From: an uncultured Ruminococcus sp.
Lineage (GTDB): Bacteria; Bacillota; Clostridia; Oscillospirales; Ruminococcaceae
Assembly (NCBI GenBank): GCA_937898375.1
Contig: CALEJX010000424.1
Location: 1-5,605, forward strand
DNA length: 5,605 nt
Direction of reading: 5' to 3'
The notes under the pieces are model-generated. The model was not told where the DNA came from, searched no databases, and was given only the letters and a program-made list of their open reading frames with translations. Made by a program: the position numbers and the translations under genes. Each line of letters begins with the position of its first letter. The stretch's first letter is position 1. Below are positions 5,441-5,605 of this stretch, one piece after another.

Positions 5441-5605
5441 ATGGCACAGAAGGTAGTAGGCTATATTAAGCTTCAGATTCCAGCAGGAAAGGCAACTCCT
5501 GCACCACCGGTTGGTCCAGCTCTTGGTCAGCACGGTGTAAACATCATGGCGTTCACAAAGGATTTTAACGAGAGAACTAAGAACGATATCGGTCTTATCA
5601 TTCCG
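5441..5605 (+). CDS. rplK: 50S ribosomal protein L11, 5' part (cut by window end)
   Basis: L11 forms the stalk base of the large subunit, where it contacts the GTPase-associated region of 23S rRNA and is needed for RelA-dependent stringent signalling. The 55 codons seen begin MAQKVVGYIKLQIPAGKA. They continue with the hallmark PAPPVGPALGQHGVNIMAF of the N-terminal domain, whose prolines face the thiostrepton site. The reading frame is open to the window edge; the full protein is usually about 140 residues, so the rRNA-binding C-terminal domain lies outside. GGAGGTG (5427-5433) is seven bases upstream of the ATG. rplA would be expected next. Confidence 0.97.
   Translation, partial: MAQKVVGYIKLQIPAGKATPAPPVGPALGQHGVNIMAFTKDFNERTKNDIGLIIP

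Overview
The window looks like chromosome from a Gram-positive anaerobe of the class Clostridia, probably a gut or rumen Ruminococcus-like (Oscillospiraceae) genome. This is an inference from four things: moderate to low GC, sigma-A promoters of the TTGACA/TATAAT type, strong AGGAGG ribosome binding sites, and the gene order rpmG-secE-nusG-rplK together with a YitT-family gene and a clostridial-style cardiolipin synthase. No 16S or other decisive taxonomic marker is present. All genes are on the + strand.

Bases 1-373 hold no gene. They carry a compact repeat (about 87-266) with near-perfect 25-bp terminal inverted repeats, each of which is itself a hairpin. Two short palindromes and a clear promoter (374-402) follow.

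Bases 443-3623 are a compact three-gene set that may be one operon: a cardiolipin synthase with two HKD motifs, a YitT-family membrane protein with a C-terminal DUF2179 domain, and a HAD-superfamily phosphatase. The gaps are 67 and 12 bp. No factor-independent terminator is visible after the HAD gene.

Bases 3624-4094 hold no gene. A roughly 400-bp repeat element starts 31 bp after the HAD stop. Its outer arms (3655-3679 and 4028-4052) are an imperfect 25-bp inverted repeat. Inside lies a diverged second copy of the repeat at 87-266, so the same repeat family brackets the three-gene set.

Bases 4095-5605 are the start of the secE-nusG-ribosomal protein cluster. A near-consensus extended -10 promoter is followed by a roughly 160-nt structured leader, then rpmG (L33, zinc type), secE, nusG, a 139-nt structured spacer and the 5' part of rplK (L11). 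These genes supply a ribosomal protein, the essential SecE subunit of the protein-export channel, a transcription elongation factor, and the L11 stalk-base protein. The spacer before rplK folds into nested hairpins and is a candidate autoregulatory ribosomal-protein leader. The least explained content is in the two related repeats and the two leaders.
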